This document shows positions 23,529-25,236 of a DNA stretch of 25,236 nt, one piece after another. Positions within the stretch are counted from its first letter, which is position 1. Each line of letters opens with the position of its first letter. Source of the DNA: DAOTWP01 sp034435675 (GTDB lineage: Bacteria; Chloroflexota; Anaerolineae; Aggregatilineales; Phototrophicaceae); assembly GCA_034435675.1 (NCBI GenBank), contig DAOTWP010000239.1, forward strand, positions 1-25,236. Reading direction: 5' to 3'. Both the position numbers and the translations under genes were made by a program. The notes under the pieces are model-generated. The model searched no databases. It saw only the letters and a program-made list of their open reading frames with translations, and had not been told where the DNA came from.

Positions 23529-24584
23529 ATGATGCCAGCCACACAAACCGATCTGATCTACCTGCAAGTGGTAAACGCCCTCAACCGGCGGTTGAGTCGT
23601 GGGCGGCGTTCGCTTTCGCCTATTCTGTTCTGGGTTGCTGCCGGCATCCTGGCGTACCTCGCTTCGGAACTGGTGGTCGGAGCAGCAGGAGAACCACGCT
23701 ATCCCCTGACGCAGTTCTTGCTGCTGTTGGGGGTGGCGCTGTTGATTGTGATCTATGTGCGCTGGTACCAGCCGCTGCGAGACCTGCTCACCGAAGTGCA
23801 GATGTTGATTCAGGTGGAGACATCTGACGGGACCTCGTGGGTAGAGACACAACTGCGTGGCATATTTTCCCTGCGCAGCCGCGCGGCAGGCATCATTACT
23901 GCCGCAGTTGCGACGGCAGCGCTCTGGACGATTATGCGGATCGGGTTGCCCTATCAGCAGCCGGGATTCCAGATTGTTGGCTATGCTGCTTTGCTCCCCA
24001 TCGTCTGGATTGGCGCACACGGCACGTATATGGCACTGGCACTCTATCGCCTGCTGTACCTGATTTGTGAGGCGCCAATCCGAGAAACCAAAGCCACAGC
24101 CACAACCGCAGCGACTTTTTATCGCCTGCCACATCCGGTAGTCGAAAAGCTCTATCGTTACTACCTTTACAATTTCTCACTGGTCATGGTCATCGCCTAT
24201 CTGTGGCTGCTGGCACTGATCCTCACCAGCCCATACAGCGAAGCACAGCGAATCGGCTTTTTTCCGTTTCTGCTGGTGCTGGCGCTTTATCCGGCGCTGT
24301 CGTTTCTATGGGTCTACTGGGAGACAGGGAAGATTTCGCGCAAACTCAAGGCACACTACATCGCACTTGTGAATACAGAAGTCAGCCGGGCGTTCGAAGC
24401 CCTGCGCAACCAGGCAGACAAAGAACAGATGGATCTGCTAAGAAGCTGGATGGATCTTCAGGGTCGGCTGGAAAAGATGAATCCCACCCCCTTCGGATTG
24501 GGGACGTTCTTTTCGCTGCTGATTGCCTCTTCGTCCGGGGTGGTGCAGCTGGGTCTAAGCGCCCTGGAGTTGTTTGGGATCTGA
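23529..24584 (+). CDS. Uncharacterised multi-span membrane protein, probable partner of the preceding gene
   Basis: I do not recognise this 351-residue protein. Hydrophobic spans lie at about 32-50, 62-78, 119-137, 147-173, 218-238 and 247-267, with a weaker one at 327-348. The basic N terminus (NRRLSRGRRS) favours a cytoplasmic start. Cytoplasmic or peripheral loops hold a helix (WYQPLRDLLTEVQMLIQVE), a Thr/Ala-rich stretch (RETKATATTAATFYRLPHP) and a long charged helix after the sixth span (KLKAHYIALVNTEVSRAFEA to SWMDLQGRLEKM). No transporter or enzyme motif is visible. ATG ATG at 23529 follows the preceding stop by 25 bp with no promoter between, so the two are probably one operon; no strong ribosome binding site is seen. 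It could be an immunity or partner protein, but only position suggests that. Confidence 0.85.
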   Translation: MMPATQTDLIYLQVVNALNRRLSRGRRSLSPILFWVAAGILAYLASELVVGAAGEPRYPLTQFLLLLGVALLIVIYVRWYQPLRDLLTEVQMLIQVETSDGTSWVETQLRGIFSLRSRAAGIITAAVATAALWTIMRIGLPYQQPGFQIVGYAALLPIVWIGAHGTYMALALYRLLYLICEAPIRETKATATTAATFYRLPHPVVEKLYRYYLYNFSLVMVIAYLWLLALILTSPYSEAQRIGFFPFLLVLALYPALSFLWVYWETGKISRKLKAHYIALVNTEVSRAFEALRNQADKEQMDLLRSWMDLQGRLEKMNPTPFGLGTFFSLLIASSSGVVQLGLSALELFGI

Positions 24585-24627
24585 GTACACCACAAGGTTA
24601 CTGATCCGACCATGAAAAACTAAGAAC

Positions 24628-24677
24628 CTATCGATAAACCGTCTTGCTGAACAAGGGGATTAATCCCCTTGTCCGCG
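24628..24677 (+). repeat. Palindromic dispersed repeat, copy 2
   Basis: Positions 24651-24672 form a perfect 22-nt palindrome centred on GGGGATTAATCCCC. With the flank CTATCGATAAACC at 24628-24640 it matches the minus strand of copy 1 (17640-17590) at about 42 of 51 aligned positions. The right-hand inverted arm found in copy 1 is degenerate here. It lies in the 146-bp gap between two convergent genes; no T tract follows on either strand, so it is not a standard terminator, though it could still stop or protect transcripts. Confidence 0.8.
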
Positions 24678-24730
24678 AACGAAATTGCGTAAGTCCTGCT
24701 GAACTCAAAGCGTAAAGTGCATAACCCACG

Positions 24731-25236
24731 CTAGTGACCGCCGCGCCGTGCCCGAATCAGCCGCTTGTAAAACGCCAGCAGGTCGGCATCCTGCGCTTCA
24801 TCCCACGGCATCGGCACACGGCTGACATGCAGTCCCCCGCCCGCAACCATGCTGGTCGGCTGGCTCAAGCCCACCTCCGTGCCGTAATAGATCACCGGCG
24901 GACCGGGCAGGCGGAACTGTGCCTCTGCTGCCCGCTTCAGCGCTGCCTTGTCGCCCTTGACGATGTACAGGAAACGATCCATATCGTGATTGTCGAGGAA
25001 GGTCGGCATCAGGAATTGTTCCGGCGGGAAGTAGCTGTAATGGCTGTCCACAAAGCGCGCGAAATCTGCCGTGCTCCAGTTGCCCCAGCCGTAAGTCCGG
25101 CGCAGCGCATCCTCCGCCAGAAAATCGAGACAACCGTCCAACCGCCCGATATACTCCGCCAGCACCTCCGGCGAATCGACAATCTCGCCAAACACATAAC
25201 TTTCCGGGTTGATCTCGCGACAGGCAGCGCGGAAAA
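24731..25236 (-). CDS. GH13 alpha-amylase-family glycosidase, C-terminal part (runs off the window)
   Basis: The minus-strand frame is open from the window edge to a TAG at 24731, giving about 167 residues. The first visible residues, FRAACREINPESYVFGEIVD, are GH13 conserved region III with the catalytic acid E coded at 25186-25184. FLDNHDMDRFL is region IV with its histidine and transition-state aspartate, and GPPVIYYGTEVGLSQ plus VPMPWDE are further family blocks. The family cuts or transfers alpha-glucosidic bonds in starch, maltodextrin or related sugars. The protein stops right after the last barrel helix (LLAFYKRLIRARRGGH), without the beta-sandwich domain C that normally follows. A GTG at 25195 is an internal codon, not a start. 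It is convergent with the membrane protein gene. Confidence 0.9.
   Translation of the reverse strand, partial: FRAACREINPESYVFGEIVDSPEVLAEYIGRLDGCLDFLAEDALRRTYGWGNWSTADFARFVDSHYSYFPPEQFLMPTFLDNHDMDRFLYIVKGDKAALKRAAEAQFRLPGPPVIYYGTEVGLSQPTSMVAGGGLHVSRVPMPWDEAQDADLLAFYKRLIRARRGGH

Noticed and set aside
24651..24672. Bidirectional intrinsic terminator
   Set aside because: The palindrome is perfect, but neither strand has a T tract after it, and its similarity to 17590-17640 fits a dispersed repeat better.
1..25236. CRISPR array, tRNA, rRNA, insertion sequence or phage genes
   Set aside because: No regular spaced repeats, cloverleaf-like segments, rRNA stretches, transposase or integrase motifs were found by reading.

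Overview
The window reads as a piece of a GC-rich bacterial chromosome (roughly 60% GC by eye). It carries no plasmid, phage or insertion-sequence hallmark genes and no rRNA or tRNA that I can see. The content suggests a Chloroflexota bacterium, possibly of the Anaerolineae or a related lineage: a Ser/Thr kinase fused to a TolB/PD40 propeller, free-standing membrane-anchored PD40 propellers, PAS-type multi-membrane-span histidine kinases and a tandem-GAF protein. That placement is inference from family content, not from a marker gene.

Layout. 1-2.7 kb (minus strand): the 5' part of a tandem-GAF sensor cut by the window edge, a NarL/FixJ response regulator, and a 2H phosphoesterase of the 2'-5' RNA ligase type. 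3.0-10 kb (plus strand): a 72-residue small protein, a three-arm inverted repeat, a PLP Cys/Met-metabolism enzyme, a polyamine-type GNAT acetyltransferase, a DUF58 protein without its usual MoxR partner, and two tandem paralogous histidine kinases. 9.9-11.1 kb: KptA (minus) divergent from a small membrane-anchored protein (plus). 11.1-17.5 kb (minus strand): a secreted heparinase II/III-like protein followed by four tightly packed PD40 propeller proteins, one pair joined by an ATGA start/stop overlap. 17.9-24.6 kb (plus strand): a 667-residue protein with CorA-like topology, a Ser/Thr kinase with an external PD40 propeller, a protein with a C-terminal region resembling polymorphic toxin domain 44, and a multi-span membrane protein right behind it. 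24.7 kb to the end (minus strand): the C-terminal part of a GH13 glycosidase that stops before the usual domain C.

Functional reading. The window is rich in signalling and surface sensing: one probable two-component pair (GAF protein with NarL regulator), two orphan-looking HisKA kinases, one Ser/Thr kinase whose external propeller belongs to the same family as the four operon-encoded propellers, and two carbohydrate-active enzymes. The least explained parts are the four-propeller operon, the toxin-44-like gene with its membrane partner (22.6-24.6 kb), the CorA-shaped protein, and a ~50-bp palindromic repeat present in two inverted copies, one beside each carbohydrate-active gene.
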